Positions 43,175 through 51,978 are shown, numbered from the stretch's first letter. The stretch: DNA of 64,000 bases from Georgenia faecalis (GCF_003710105.1 NZ_CP033325.1:2666001-2730000), one strand, 5' to 3'. The notes: generated by a model not told the origin, from the sequence alone. Program-made: numbers and translations.

Positions 43175-44893
43175 ATGGACGTCGACGCTGTACGCGCCTG
43201 GATTGCCGAGGACCCGGACCCGGACACGGCCCGGGAGCTCACCGAGCTGCTCGCCACGGCGACCGCCGCCCCCGGCCCCGACTCCCCCGACGGCGACGCC
43301 GTCGTGTCGGCGACCGCGGAGCTCGAGGACCGCTTCTCCGGCCCGCTCGCCTTCGGCACCGCCGGTCTGCGCGGGGCGCTCGGCGGCGGCCCCAACCGGA
43401 TGAACCGCGCCGTCGTGCTGCGCACGGCCGCCGGGCTCGCCGCCTTCCTCGCGGAGCGCCTCGACGGCCAGCCCGCCCGCGTCGTCATCGGCTACGACGC
43501 CCGCCACGGCTCCGCGCAGTTCGCCCGCGACACCGCGGCCGTGGTGACGGCCGCGGGCGGCAAGGCCATGCTCCTGCCGTCGACGCTGCCCACCCCCGTC
43601 CTCGCCTTCGCGGTCCGGCACCTCGACGCCGACGCCGGCGTCATGGTCACCGCGAGCCACAACCCGCCCGCGGACAACGGCTACAAGGTCTACCTGGGCG
43701 GGCGCGTCGTCACCGGAAGCGGGCGCGGCGCGCAGATCGTCCCCCCGTACGACGCCGAGATCGCCGCCCACATCGCCGCCGTCGGGCCGCTGTCCCAGGT
43801 GCGGGTCGCCGACGGCGGCTGGGACGTCCTCACCAACGGCATCCTCGAGGACTACCTCACGCGCGTCGCATCGCTGGTGCCCGCCGGCCACGCCCGCTCC
43901 CTGAAGATCGTCCTCACGCCGATGCACGGCGTGGGCGGGGCGACCACCGTCGAGGCCCTGCGCCGCGCGGGGTTCACCGACGTCCACGTCGTCCCCGAGC
44001 AGGCGCAGCCCGACCCTGACTTCCCCACGGTCGCCTTCCCCAACCCGGAGGAACCGGGCGCCCTCGACCTCTCCTTCGAGCTCGCCCGGCACGTCCGGGC
44101 GAACCTCGTCATCGCCAACGACCCCGACGCCGACCGCTGCTCGGTCGCGGTCCCCGACCACGCCGCCGCGGGCGGCTGGCGCCAGCTCACCGGCGACGAG
44201 GTCGGCACCCTCCTCGGGGAGCAGGCGGCCGTCGCCGCCGCCATGGTCGACGGCGGCGTCCTGGCCAACTCCATCGTCTCGTCCCGGCTGCTCGCCAAGG
44301 TGGCCGTGTCCCACGGCCTCGAGCACCGCACGACGCTCACCGGCTTCAAGTGGATCAGCCGCGTCGAGGGCCTCGTCTTCGGGTACGAGGAGGCGCTCGG
44401 CTACTGCGTCGACCCCGCCGCCGTGCGGGACAAGGACGGCATCAGCGCGGCCGTCCGCATCGCCTTCCTCGCCTCGCAGCTCGCCGACCGCGGCCTCACG
44501 CTGCGCGACGAGCTCGACCGCCTCGCCGTCCGCCACGGCGTCCACGCCACCGCGCCCCTGTCGGTACGCGTCGCCGACCTCTCCCTCATCGGCGCGGCCA
44601 TGACCCGGCTCCGGTCGGCCGGGCCGACCCACCTCGCCGGGTCGCCCATGGCTCAGGTCGCGGACCTCTCGCAGGGCTACGAGGGACTACCGCCCACTGA
44701 CGGCCTGCTCTACCTCAGCGAGGCCGGTGACCGCGTCATCATCCGGCCCAGCGGCACCGAGCCGAAGCTCAAGTGCTACCTCGAGGTGATCGAGCCGGTC
44801 GCCGACGCCGACGCGCTGGGCGCCGCCCGGGAGCGGGCCGCGGAGCGCCTGTCCCGCATCCGGACCGAGATCGCGGCCGCCGTCGGGCTCTAG
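43175..44893 (+). CDS. pmmB: Phosphohexomutase (phosphomannomutase / phosphopentomutase-like)
   Basis: An alpha-D-phosphohexomutase superfamily enzyme (572 residues). All four domain signatures are present: FGTAGLRG, the phosphoserine loop VMVTASHNPPADNGYKVY, metal loop NDPDADRCSVA, sugar loop GYEEALGYCVDP and phosphate loop RPSGTEPKLKCY. The two-domain-linked length matches PmmB (Rv3308), also next to the PNP gene. Probable role: interconverting (deoxy)ribose 1- and 5-phosphates from nucleoside breakdown, or hexose phosphates. GAGAGGGG precedes the ATG by about 9 nt. Confidence 0.9.
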   Translation: MDVDAVRAWIAEDPDPDTARELTELLATATAAPGPDSPDGDAVVSATAELEDRFSGPLAFGTAGLRGALGGGPNRMNRAVVLRTAAGLAAFLAERLDGQPARVVIGYDARHGSAQFARDTAAVVTAAGGKAMLLPSTLPTPVLAFAVRHLDADAGVMVTASHNPPADNGYKVYLGGRVVTGSGRGAQIVPPYDAEIAAHIAAVGPLSQVRVADGGWDVLTNGILEDYLTRVASLVPAGHARSLKIVLTPMHGVGGATTVEALRRAGFTDVHVVPEQAQPDPDFPTVAFPNPEEPGALDLSFELARHVRANLVIANDPDADRCSVAVPDHAAAGGWRQLTGDEVGTLLGEQAAVAAAMVDGGVLANSIVSSRLLAKVAVSHGLEHRTTLTGFKWISRVEGLVFGYEEALGYCVDPAAVRDKDGISAAVRIAFLASQLADRGLTLRDELDRLAVRHGVHATAPLSVRVADLSLIGAAMTRLRSAGPTHLAGSPMAQVADLSQGYEGLPPTDGLLYLSEAGDRVIIRPSGTEPKLKCYLEVIEPVADADALGAARERAAERLSRIRTEIAAAVGL

Positions 44894-44925
44894 GGCCGCG
44901 CCCTGCGCTCCTCGGTGGCACGGCG

Positions 44926-45097
44926 TCGTCCACGAGTACCGGGCAGTGAGCCGCGCGACGCGCTCGACCCGGCGCTGTTCGCCACCGACGGCGACCACCG
45001 GCTCGTCCTCATCACCTGCGGCGGGGCGTTCGACGAGCGCTCGGGGCAGTACGCGGAGAACATCGTCGTGGTCGCGGAGCCCGCGTCCGACCAGTCG
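44926..45097 (+). pseudogene. Frameshifted C-terminal remnant of a class E/F-type sortase
   Basis: No intact gene lies between 44894 and 45113. One frame reads HGVVHEYRAVSR (from about 44926), then another continues DALDPALFATDGDHRLVLITCGGAFD and GQYAENIVVVAEP. The second part contains the sortase active-site motif LVLITCGG and the C-terminal pattern Y-x-x-N-x-V-V-x-A. The two pieces are joined only by a frameshift near 44960, and the upstream three quarters of a sortase, including the catalytic His, are missing. It is read as a decayed gene. Confidence 0.7.
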
Positions 45098-45113
45098 ACG
45101 AAGGAGCACCGAC

Positions 45114-45593
45114 ATGACCGACCAGGACGGCGTCGCCAAGGTGACCGCGCTCATCAAGGGCATGCGCGTCGCGATGCTCACGACCACCTCGGTCGAGGGC
45201 GGGCTGCGCTCACGGCCGCTCGCCACCCAGGAGGTGGAGTTCGACGGCGACGTCTCCTTCATCGTCCGGCGCGACTCGTCGGTGGTCGCCGACGTCGCAG
45301 CCCACCCGAGCGTCAACGTCGCCTACTCGGACGGCTCCACGTGGGTCTCGCTGTCGGGCACCGCGCACGTGGTCAACGACGAGGCGAAGCTCGCCGAGCT
45401 CTGGAACACCTTCACCGGCGCGTGGCTCGAGGGCGGCCCGGAGGACCCCGGCAACGTCCTGCTGCACATCAGCGCCGACTCCGCCGAGTACTGGGACTCC
45501 CCCGGCGCGAAGGTCGTCCAGCTGGCGAACCTCGTCAAGGCCAAGGTCACCGGCCGTCGCATCGAGGGCGACACGGGCAAGGTCGAGCTGTAG
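45114..45593 (+). CDS. Pyridoxamine 5'-phosphate oxidase-like general stress protein
   Basis: 159 residues of the FMN-binding split-barrel type (general stress protein 26-like): VTALIKGMRVAMLTTTS, LRSRPLATQEVEFDGDVSFIV, HPSVNVAYSD and AEYWDSPGAKVVQL. It probably binds flavin or F420; substrate unknown. ATG 45114 has AAGGAG 7 nt upstream. The end is marked by a strong hairpin. Confidence 0.85.
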   Translation: MTDQDGVAKVTALIKGMRVAMLTTTSVEGGLRSRPLATQEVEFDGDVSFIVRRDSSVVADVAAHPSVNVAYSDGSTWVSLSGTAHVVNDEAKLAELWNTFTGAWLEGGPEDPGNVLLHISADSAEYWDSPGAKVVQLANLVKAKVTGRRIEGDTGKVEL

Positions 45594-45602
45594 CCCGCCG
45601 AC

Positions 45603-45634
45603 CCGGGGCGGCGCCGTGATCGGCGTCGCCCCGG
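45603..45634. terminator. Convergent 14-bp hairpin, PPOX-like gene/deoC
   Basis: CCGGGGCGGCGCCG (45603-45616) pairs with CGGCGTCGCCCCGG (45621-45634) with one G-U/mismatch and a TGAT loop. It lies 10 bp after one stop and 14 bp before the deoC stop on the other strand. No U-tract is present. Confidence 0.72.
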
Positions 45635-45647
45635 GGGACATGGTGAG

Positions 45648-46310
45648 TCAGTCGGCGAAGCCGTCGAGGACGGCCGCGCTGCCCGACAGGCCCAGGCGGG
45701 TGGCGCCCGCCTCGATCATCGCCGCGGCCGTCGCGGCGTCGCGGATGCCGCCGGAGGCCTTGACGCCCAGGCGCCCGCCCACGGTGCTCGCCATGACCTC
45801 GACGGCACGCACGCTGGCCCCGCCCGCGGGGTGGAAGCCGGTCGACGTCTTGACGAAGTCCGCCCCGGCGGCCTCCGCCGCCCGGCACGCCGCGATGATC
45901 TGGTCGTCCGTGAGGGCCGCCGACTCGATGATGACCTTGAGGACGGTCGGCGCCGGGACGGCCTCGCGCACGGCGCGGATCTCCGCCTCGCAGGCGTCGT
46001 AGCGGCCCGTGAGGACGAGCGAGAGGTCGATGACCATGTCGATCTCCTGCGCGCCGTCGGCGACGGCGCGCGCGGCCTCGGCGGCCTTGACCTCGCTCTT
46101 GTGCGCCCCGGAGGGGAACCCGGCCACGGCGGCGACGACGAGGTCCCCGGTGTCCTCGAGCGGGAGCTGGCTCGGGGAGACGCACACCGCCAGCACACCG
46201 AGCTGCCGCGCCTCGGCGACGAGGGCGGCCACCTGCTCCGGCGTCGCCTCGGGCTTGAGCAGGGTGTGGTCGACCATGCGGGCGACGTCGGTGCGGGACA
46301 GGGAGCTCAT
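45648..46310 (-). CDS. deoC: Deoxyribose-phosphate aldolase
   Basis: Cleaves 2-deoxyribose 5-phosphate to glyceraldehyde 3-phosphate and acetaldehyde. 220-residue TIM barrel with [11 protein letters not shown] near the start, the Schiff-base lysine in DFVKTSTGF and the second lysine in [10 protein letters not shown]. Last gene of the minus-strand deo operon; the 66-codon acidic gene ends 23 bp upstream. Confidence 0.94.
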   Translation of the reverse strand: MSSLSRTDVARMVDHTLLKPEATPEQVAALVAEARQLGVLAVCVSPSQLPLEDTGDLVVAAVAGFPSGAHKSEVKAAEAARAVADGAQEIDMVIDLSLVLTGRYDACEAEIRAVREAVPAPTVLKVIIESAALTDDQIIAACRAAEAAGADFVKTSTGFHPAGGASVRAVEVMASTVGGRLGVKASGGIRDAATAAAMIEAGATRLGLSGSAAVLDGFAD

Positions 46311-46333
46311 GGGACCTCGATACGTCGGTGGGT

Positions 46334-46534
46334 TCATGCGGGCGGCTCGTCCTCGTCCTCGTCCTGAGGAACGTCGATCGCCTGCTCGAGGATATCCGCC
46401 TCGGACCCGTCGAGGTCCGCGCGGACCTCGTCCGGAGGCGTGTACTCCTCCGCGTCCGGCGTCTCCTCGGGCGCGACCTCCTCGAGGTCGGTCTCGGGCC
46501 CGGTGATGGGGGTCGACTCGGCGTACTCGCTCAC
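46334..46534 (-). CDS. Small acidic protein of unknown function in the deo operon
   Basis: 66 residues, extremely acidic ([16 protein letters not shown] at the start, [16 protein letters not shown] near the end), with no cysteine and no membrane segment. The -DILEQ-x-DVP- stretch recalls an actinobacterial small-protein family without known function. GTG 46534 is chosen: AAGGAG lies 8 nt upstream and overlaps the stop codon of the preceding gene, so coupling is tight. GTG 46543 is in frame but lies inside the ribosome binding region. Probably disordered. Confidence 0.7.
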   Translation of the reverse strand: MSEYAESTPITGPETDLEEVAPEETPDAEEYTPPDEVRADLDGSEADILEQAIDVPQDEDEDEPPA

Positions 46535-46546
46535 GAGTGGCACTCC

Positions 46547-47446
46547 TTACGTCGTCCGGCAGGGGCCGGACCCGCTCCCTGGTCGGTCGCCGGTCCGTCC
46601 TCCCCAGTCTGACCGGTGCGGGCCGGGCCCGCACCGCGGTGCCGGCTCACGGGTGGGCACCGGCAGCAGCGCGACGCACACGTGGGTCCACCCGCCGAGC
46701 GCCGGGTGCGGCCGGGTGCGCCCGACGAGCGCCGCCAGCGGCACCCGATGGACCGCACCGCCGGACGGCTCGTACACGTCCAGGACGGCGCTGTCCCGGT
46801 GGCGCGCCTCGGGCGGCGGCGGCACGGCGAGGACGACGTGCCGGGGCACCGCCGCCCCGAGCCCCGAGCGCGCGTCGCCGCCGGTGTACAGGGGCACCGG
46901 CAGGCCGCGCCGGGTGGCGTGGAGGACCGCCGCGAGGACGCCGTGCACGCCGGCGGCCCCGTCGTCGACGGGGCGCACGCGGTAGCGCACGCCGGGGAAG
47001 CGGGCCGCGCGGGCGGCGGTCCACGGAGGCGTGCCCAGCGCCCGGGGCCAGGGCAGGGGGCCGAGCGCGCGGCGCGCCGTCGCCTCCTTGACCCGGTGCT
47101 GGGCGGCGGCGAACCGGCCCGCGGCGTCGAGACCCTCGGGCTCGGCGGGGAGCTCCGGGGGCAGGCCGGCGGGGCCGGCGGGCAGCGCCCCGGTCTCCAG
47201 CCAGGCGGCGAGCGCGGGGTCCCCGGCGGCGGCGAGCATGACGAGCACCGCCGAGCCGCAGGTCGTGCCGTCCACCTGGCGCGCGGCGGCACCGCCGAGG
47301 TGCACCGGGATGGCCCGGCCGGCGAGCGCCGTCTCCGGCGCGGGCGGGCCGGCAGCCTCGGGCCAGTCCGCGCGCACCGGCCGGCTCAGGGCCGCCAGCG
47401 GCGCGGTGAGCTGCCAACGCCGCGCCCACCCGGGCTCCGGCGTCAC
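46547..47446 (-). CDS. C39-like papain-fold cysteine-peptidase-like protein of unknown function
   Basis: 299 residues, no signal peptide or membrane segment. A possible papain-like triad: Cys63 in [16 protein letters not shown], His203 in [10 protein letters not shown] and Asp223 in [10 protein letters not shown], an order and spacing like C39-like peptidases and transglutaminase-fold proteins. The C-terminal 40 residues are Pro/Gly/Arg-rich. The GTG start overlaps the deoA stop by 4 bp, so it is translated with thymidine phosphorylase. Its role in a nucleoside operon is unknown; the C39-like assignment rests on motif reading only. Confidence 0.65.
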   Translation of the reverse strand: MTPEPGWARRWQLTAPLAALSRPVRADWPEAAGPPAPETALAGRAIPVHLGGAAARQVDGTTCGSAVLVMLAAAGDPALAAWLETGALPAGPAGLPPELPAEPEGLDAAGRFAAAQHRVKEATARRALGPLPWPRALGTPPWTAARAARFPGVRYRVRPVDDGAAGVHGVLAAVLHATRRGLPVPLYTGGDARSGLGAAVPRHVVLAVPPPPEARHRDSAVLDVYEPSGGAVHRVPLAALVGRTRPHPALGGWTHVCVALLPVPTREPAPRCGPGPHRSDWGGRTGDRPGSGSGPCRTT

Positions 47447-48732
47447 GCCTCGATGCGCCCGAGGACGACGGAGTCGGAGAGGTCAGGCGCGGTGTCGGCG
47501 ATGTCGATGGCACCGGCCAGCGCCTCGCGCGCCCGCTCGAACCGCTCGGGGGTGTCGGTATGGAGGGTGAGCAGCGGCTCGCCCGCGCGCACCCGGTCGC
47601 CCGGCTTGGCGTGCATCTCCACGCCCGCGCCGGCCTGGACGGTGTCCTCCTTGCGGGCCCGGCCGGCGCCGAGGCGCCACGCGGCGACGCCGACGTCGTA
47701 GGCGTCGAGGCGGGCGAGGACGCCGTCGCTGGGGGCGAGCACCTGCTCGGTGTGCTTGGCCTGCGGGAGGGGGGCGTCCGGGTCCCCGCCCTGCGCGGAG
47801 ATCATCCGGCGCCACACGTCCATGGCGCGCCCGTCGGCCAGCGCCGCGCGCGGGTCGGCGTCGGGCTTCCCGGCGGCCGCGAGCATCTCCTGCGCGAGGG
47901 CCACGGTGAGGTCGACGACGTCGGCGGGCCCGCCGCCGGCGAGCACCTCCACCGACTCCCGGACCTCGAGCGCATTGCCGGCGGTGCGGCCCAGCGGGGT
48001 CGACATGTCGGTGAGCAGGGCGGTGGTGCGCACGCCAGCGTCGGTGCCGAGCCGGACCATCGTCGTGGCGAGCTCGCGGGCCCGGTCGAGGTCCTTCATG
48101 AAGGCCCCGGAGCCGACCTTGACGTCGAGCACGAGCGAGCCGGTCCCCTCGGCGATCTTCTTGCTCATGATCGAGGACGCGATGAGCGGGATGGCCTCGA
48201 CGGTCGCGGTGATGTCGCGCAGGGCGTAGAGCTTCTTGTCCGCCGGCGCCAGGCCGGCGCCGGCGGCGCAGATGACGGCGCCGACGTCTTCGAGCTGGGC
48301 GAACATCTCCTCGTTGCTCAGCGCCGCCCGCCAGCCGGGGATCGCCTCGAGCTTGTCGAGGGTGCCGCCGGTGTGGCCGAGCCCGCGCCCGGAGAGCTGC
48401 GGGACGGCGACGTCGAACACCGCGACCAGCGGGGCGAGCGGCAGGGTGATCTTGTCCCCGACGCCACCCGTCGAGTGCTTGTCCGCGGTGGGACGAGACA
48501 GGGTGGCGAAGCTCATCCGCTCCCCCGACGCGATCATCGCCGCGGTCCAGCGCGCGATCTCCTCGCGCGACATCCCGTTGAGGAAGATCGCCATCGCCAG
48601 GGCCGACATCTGCTCGTCCGCGACGACGCCGCGGGTGTAGGCGTCCACCACCCAGTCGATCTGCTCGGGCGACAGGACGGCCCCGTCCCGCTTGGTCCGG
48701 ATGACGTCGACGGTGTCGAAAGGCTCAGTCAT
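47443..48732 (-). CDS. deoA: Thymidine phosphorylase
   Basis: Phosphorolysis of thymidine and deoxyuridine. 429 residues with KHSTGGVGDK (phosphate loop), family signature SGRGLGHTGGTLDKLE, and VKVGSGAFMKDL; the C-terminal beta domain carries HAKPGDRVRAGEPLL. Its start lies 8 bp inside the 3' end of the GntR gene, so translation is coupled. The gene order membrane protein-gntR-deoA-C39-like-acidic protein-deoC forms one unit. Confidence 0.94.
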   Translation of the reverse strand: MTEPFDTVDVIRTKRDGAVLSPEQIDWVVDAYTRGVVADEQMSALAMAIFLNGMSREEIARWTAAMIASGERMSFATLSRPTADKHSTGGVGDKITLPLAPLVAVFDVAVPQLSGRGLGHTGGTLDKLEAIPGWRAALSNEEMFAQLEDVGAVICAAGAGLAPADKKLYALRDITATVEAIPLIASSIMSKKIAEGTGSLVLDVKVGSGAFMKDLDRARELATTMVRLGTDAGVRTTALLTDMSTPLGRTAGNALEVRESVEVLAGGGPADVVDLTVALAQEMLAAAGKPDADPRAALADGRAMDVWRRMISAQGGDPDAPLPQAKHTEQVLAPSDGVLARLDAYDVGVAAWRLGAGRARKEDTVQAGAGVEMHAKPGDRVRAGEPLLTLHTDTPERFERAREALAGAIDIADTAPDLSDSVVLGRIEA

Positions 48733-49162
48733 GTCCCCACTCTAGGTCGTCGTCCCGGGCCCGGCCTGGGCGCGGCGGGGCGGCCGCGGCGGGGTCGGCC
48801 ATGAGCGCCCCGCGGACGAGGTCGAGGATCTCCCGGTCGCCCAGACCACCCGCGCGCGCCTCGGTGACGAAGGCGTGCGCGCGGGCCCGGACGGCGGCTC
48901 CCGGGCCCGCCGCCCCGGCTCCGGGGGCCACCACGGTGCCCGTCCGACGGCGGGATGTCACCAGGCCGTCGGCCTCGAGCTCGCGGTAGGCCCGCTGTAC
49001 CGTCCCGACGGCGACCCCAAGGTCGGCGGCGAGGTCGCGGACCGTCGGCAGCCGCTGCCCCGGCACGAGGCCGCCGGCGGCGACGAGGGCGGCGACCTGC
49101 CCGCGGATCTGCTCGTAGGGCGGGACGCCGGAGCCGAGGTCGACGCTGACGAGGCGGCTCAC
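48725..49162 (-). CDS. GntR family regulator, short YtrA-like type
   Basis: 145 residues: an N-terminal winged helix-turn-helix (PPYEQIRGQVAALVAAGGLVPGQRLPTVRDLAADLGVAVGTVQRAYRELE) and only a short C-terminal part, typical of YtrA-type regulators that control neighbouring transporter or membrane genes and often repress themselves. The GTG start overlaps the upstream membrane-protein stop (GTGA), and its stop overlaps the deoA start. The likely operator is the palindrome at 50109-50138, ahead of the membrane-protein gene. Confidence 0.85.
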   Translation of the reverse strand: MSRLVSVDLGSGVPPYEQIRGQVAALVAAGGLVPGQRLPTVRDLAADLGVAVGTVQRAYRELEADGLVTSRRRTGTVVAPGAGAAGPGAAVRARAHAFVTEARAGGLGDREILDLVRGALMADPAAAAPPRPGRARDDDLEWGHD

Positions 49163-50094
49163 CGCTGCGCACCGGCCCGGGGCCCGGCCGGCGCAGCGCC
49201 GGGCGCCGGGGCCGGGCGCGGGATGCACGCCGTCGCCGCGGCGCCGAGCGAGACGAGCCCGACCGCGAGCCCGAGCGCCACCGCGGCCCATCCGCCGAGG
49301 AGCCACCCGGAGCGGAGCAGCGCCGCGCCGGCGACGAGGAGGACGACACCCACGGTCCCGCCGCTCGCGAGCTGCGCGACGCCGAGCACCGATCGGGCGC
49401 TCGTCCGCCGGAGTGCGAGGTCGTCCTCCTCCCGCGTGCCCGCGACCGCCGGGCGACGCGCCACGAGGTGGAGCACCACCCCGGCGACGACGGCGACCGC
49501 GAGGAGCCCCGCGCCGAGGGGAAGCGCGTAGGGCGCTCCCGGGTAGGGCCCCGACGCCCCGCCCCCGTACCCCTGCGCGACCGCCTCGCTCGTGATGAGC
49601 GCTGGGACCGCCCGGCCGGTGGCGTCGGCCGTGAGCGCGAAGACCGCCAGGCAGGCCAGCCCGAGCGCGGTCGTCCCCCCGAGCAGCCGTCCCCGGCGGG
49701 CGGCGAGCTCGGCCACCGTCCGCCGGCGCAACGACGCGGTACGCACGGTGCCGACGGGCCGCGGCCAGGTGCGCTCGCCGGCGGCGAGGACCGCGAGCGC
49801 GACGAGGCCGCCGGCCAGCGGGCCGAGCGCCGCCGGGAGCCCCGGTACCCCGGCGAGCCGGACGGGCCCGAGCCCGTCCCCCTGGCTCACGAGGAGGAGC
49901 GCGACCACGACGCCCCCGGCCAGCGCCAACACCGCGGCGACCGCGGCGTGCTGGCGGGCGGCCACGAGGGTCGCGGCGGGGGTGTCGTCCGGGCGGGCGC
50001 CGCGGCCGGCGGCCACGAGCACCCCCGCGAGGAGGGCGACGACGAGGCCGGCGGCGAGGACGAGCCCGAGGCCGAGGGCGGCGGCAGCAGCCAT
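49159..50094 (-). CDS. Multipass membrane protein of unknown function, co-operonic with GntR regulator
   Basis: 311 residues with about seven or eight hydrophobic segments (for example GLGLVLAAGLVVALLAGVLV, VLALAGGVVVALLLVS, LGLACLAVFALTA and AVALGLAVGLVSLGAAATA). It resembles the DUF1648-like membrane partners of YtrA-type GntR regulators only in context and topology; I do not recognise a specific family. ATG 50094 has TTGGAGATT upstream. First gene of the operon that continues into deoA, so the GntR/membrane pair may control nucleoside catabolism expression. Confidence 0.68.
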   Translation of the reverse strand: MAAAAALGLGLVLAAGLVVALLAGVLVAAGRGARPDDTPAATLVAARQHAAVAAVLALAGGVVVALLLVSQGDGLGPVRLAGVPGLPAALGPLAGGLVALAVLAAGERTWPRPVGTVRTASLRRRTVAELAARRGRLLGGTTALGLACLAVFALTADATGRAVPALITSEAVAQGYGGGASGPYPGAPYALPLGAGLLAVAVVAGVVLHLVARRPAVAGTREEDDLALRRTSARSVLGVAQLASGGTVGVVLLVAGAALLRSGWLLGGWAAVALGLAVGLVSLGAAATACIPRPAPAPGAAPAGPRAGAQR

Positions 50095-50108
50095 GGCGGG
50101 AATCTCCA

Positions 50109-50138
50109 ATGATCCAATTGGTTGATTCAATGGATCAT
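50109..50138. promoter_or_regulatory. Long dyad operator for the GntR regulator
   Basis: ATGATCCA (50109-50116) and TGGATCAT (50131-50138) are exact inverted repeats; the AT-rich centre extends the dyad with TTG/CAA elements. It ends about 6 bp before the ribosome binding site of the membrane-protein gene (ATG at 50094). It is strikingly AT-rich in a very GC-rich background, fitting a YtrA-type operator and autorepression. Confidence 0.7.
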
Positions 50139-50147
50139 GGCGGAGGC

Positions 50148-50243
50148 GTGCGCCCGGCGTCAAGCCGCGGTGGCGTGCGCCCAGCGTCAAGCCCCGGAGC
50201 CGTGCGCCGGCGTCAAGCCCCGGTGGCGCTGCGCCGGCCCTCA
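50148..50243. repeat. About 27-bp tandem repeats following the cdd stop
   Basis: Copies at 50148-50174, 50175-50201 and 50202-50227 share GTGCGCC-GGCGTCAAGCC-CGG. A fourth, partial copy (50228-50243) runs into the cdd stop. On the minus strand each copy carries TTGACGCC, so the stop region itself appears to have been duplicated. Noncoding. Confidence 0.8.
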
Positions 50244-50648
50244 GCCGGCGGCGGCGGCGAGGTGGTCCGGCCCGAAGGCCTCGGGAAGCACCTCGGTCAT
50301 GGGGCGGATCCCGCTCGGCATCTCCACGAGCAGCCCCGGCCCGCCGTGCTCCCACAGGAGCTGGCGGCACCGCCCGCAGGGCACGATGACCGTCCCCTCG
50401 CCGTCGACGCAGGTGAAGGCCACGAGGCGTCCCCCACCGGAGGCGATGAGCGCGGACACCAGGCCGCACTCGGCGCACAGGGTCACGCCGTACCCCGCGT
50501 TCTCCACGTTGCAGCCGGTGACCACGCGTCCGTCGTCGACGAGGGCGGCTGCCCCCACCGGGTAGTGCGAGTAGGGCGCGTAGGCGCGGCGGACGATCTC
50601 CCGTGCCGCCTCGCGGAGCTCACGCCAGGTTCCGTCGTCGATGACCAT
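50241..50648 (-). CDS. cdd: Cytidine deaminase
   Basis: Deaminates cytidine and deoxycytidine to uridine forms. 135 residues with YSHYPVGAA, zinc site CNVENAGYG (Cys and catalytic Glu) and PCGRCRQLLWE (two Cys). ATG 50648 gives the family length. Last gene of the transporter operon, 43 bp after the second permease, tying uptake to salvage. Confidence 0.94.
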   Translation of the reverse strand: MVIDDGTWRELREAAREIVRRAYAPYSHYPVGAAALVDDGRVVTGCNVENAGYGVTLCAECGLVSALIASGGGRLVAFTCVDGEGTVIVPCGRCRQLLWEHGGPGLLVEMPSGIRPMTEVLPEAFGPDHLAAAAG

Positions 50649-50691
50649 GCTCGCTCCGCTCCCTCGCCGCCCCGGGACCAACCCGGGGCGA

Positions 50692-51978
50692 TCACTTGAT
50701 GTAGGGCTGATTCTCCGCCGCCGGTGCCCGCACGCGCCCGACGAAACCGGCGACGGCGAAGATGGTCACCACGTACGGCAGCATGAGGAGGAACTCGCTG
50801 GGGATCCCCGCGCCGATCGCCGAGAGCACGTTGGCGAGGTTGCGGGAGAAGCCGAACAGCAGTGCCGCCGCCAGGGCGCCCAGGGGGTTCCACTTGCCGA
50901 GGATCATCGCCGCGAGCGCGATGTAGCCGTTGCCGGCGGACATGTCCTTGCCGAACGCGAGGCCGGAGCCCACGGTGAAGAACGCCCCGCCCAGGCCCGC
51001 GAGGGCGCTGCCGAGGATCGGGGTGACCCAGCGCGTCCGGATGACGTTGATGCCGACGGTGTCCGCCGCGCGGGGGTGCTCGCCCACCGCGCGCACGCGC
51101 AGGCCCCAGCGGCTGCGGAACAGGAAGACGTGCAGGAGGACGACGGCCGCGTACATGAGGTACACGAGGATGTTCTGGTCGAAGAGCACCGGGCCGAGCA
51201 CCGGGATGTCCGAGAGCAGCGGGATCGGCAGGTCGGGCAGGTTCTGGCGGGTGTTCCAGCCCTGGTTCTCCGTGAGCACGGTGGAGAAGAGGAAGCTCGT
51301 CAGCCCGACGACGAGCACGTTGAGGACGACGCCGACGATGATCTGGTCGACCCAGTACTTCACGGAGAAGAAGACGAGCAGCACCCCGACGAGCGCACCG
51401 GCGAGGGGGGCCACCAGGAGTCCGAGGTAGGGGCTGCCGGTGATGGAGGCGACGATCGCGGCGAGGAAGGCGCCCGCGAGGAGCTGCCCCTCGATGGCGA
51501 TGTTGACGACGCCGGCCCGCTCGCACATGACGCCGGAGAGCGCGCCGAAGACCAGCGGGACGGACAGGGCCAGCGCACCCGCGAGCAGCGTGGTCACCGG
51601 GATGTTCGTCGTCTCCCGGCCGGCCCCCACCGACGTGAGGAAGGCGGCGACGAAGGCGATGCCGACGAGCGCGGGCAGCCACCAGCCCACCCGGCGGCGA
51701 CCGAGGGCGGCCCACGCCGCGTACGCGGTGAGCGCGGCCAGGAGCGCGGTGCACGCCCAGATGACCAGCGCGGACGGGACCGCGACGTTGGGCAGCTCGA
51801 CGGCCTCCCCGCCGGCAGCCAGCCGGAAGGTCGTGCTCTCCCCGCCGGGGGTCCGCAGGGCGAACGCCACGAGCGTGACCAGGGTGAGGAGGGCGTAGAC
51901 GACGGGGTTGCGCCACTTGACGGGCGCCACCACGACGCGGTCGTGGGCGGCGGGGCGGGTGTCGACTGCGGTGCTCAT
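50692..51978 (-). CDS. Nucleoside ABC transporter permease (BPD_transp_2 type, second subunit)
   Basis: 428 residues with about ten hydrophobic segments and the BPD_transp_2 pattern: ERAGVVNIAIEGQLLAGAF and GWGLRV-like RSRWGLRVRAVGEHPRAADTVGI, then NGYIALAAMILGKWNPLGA. Fits the second permease (NupQ/YufQ-like) of BMP-dependent nucleoside importers. ATG 51978 overlaps the stop of the first permease (ATGA). Confidence 0.9.
   Translation of the reverse strand: MSTAVDTRPAAHDRVVVAPVKWRNPVVYALLTLVTLVAFALRTPGGESTTFRLAAGGEAVELPNVAVPSALVIWACTALLAALTAYAAWAALGRRRVGWWLPALVGIAFVAAFLTSVGAGRETTNIPVTTLLAGALALSVPLVFGALSGVMCERAGVVNIAIEGQLLAGAFLAAIVASITGSPYLGLLVAPLAGALVGVLLVFFSVKYWVDQIIVGVVLNVLVVGLTSFLFSTVLTENQGWNTRQNLPDLPIPLLSDIPVLGPVLFDQNILVYLMYAAVVLLHVFLFRSRWGLRVRAVGEHPRAADTVGINVIRTRWVTPILGSALAGLGGAFFTVGSGLAFGKDMSAGNGYIALAAMILGKWNPLGALAAALLFGFSRNLANVLSAIGAGIPSEFLLMLPYVVTIFAVAGFVGRVRAPAAENQPYIK

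Noticed and set aside
44946-45593. A longer 215-codon version of the PPOX-like protein
   Set aside because: The added 56 residues are Ser/Arg/Thr-rich and overlap the sortase remnant in another frame; AAGGAG before ATG 45114 supports the short form.
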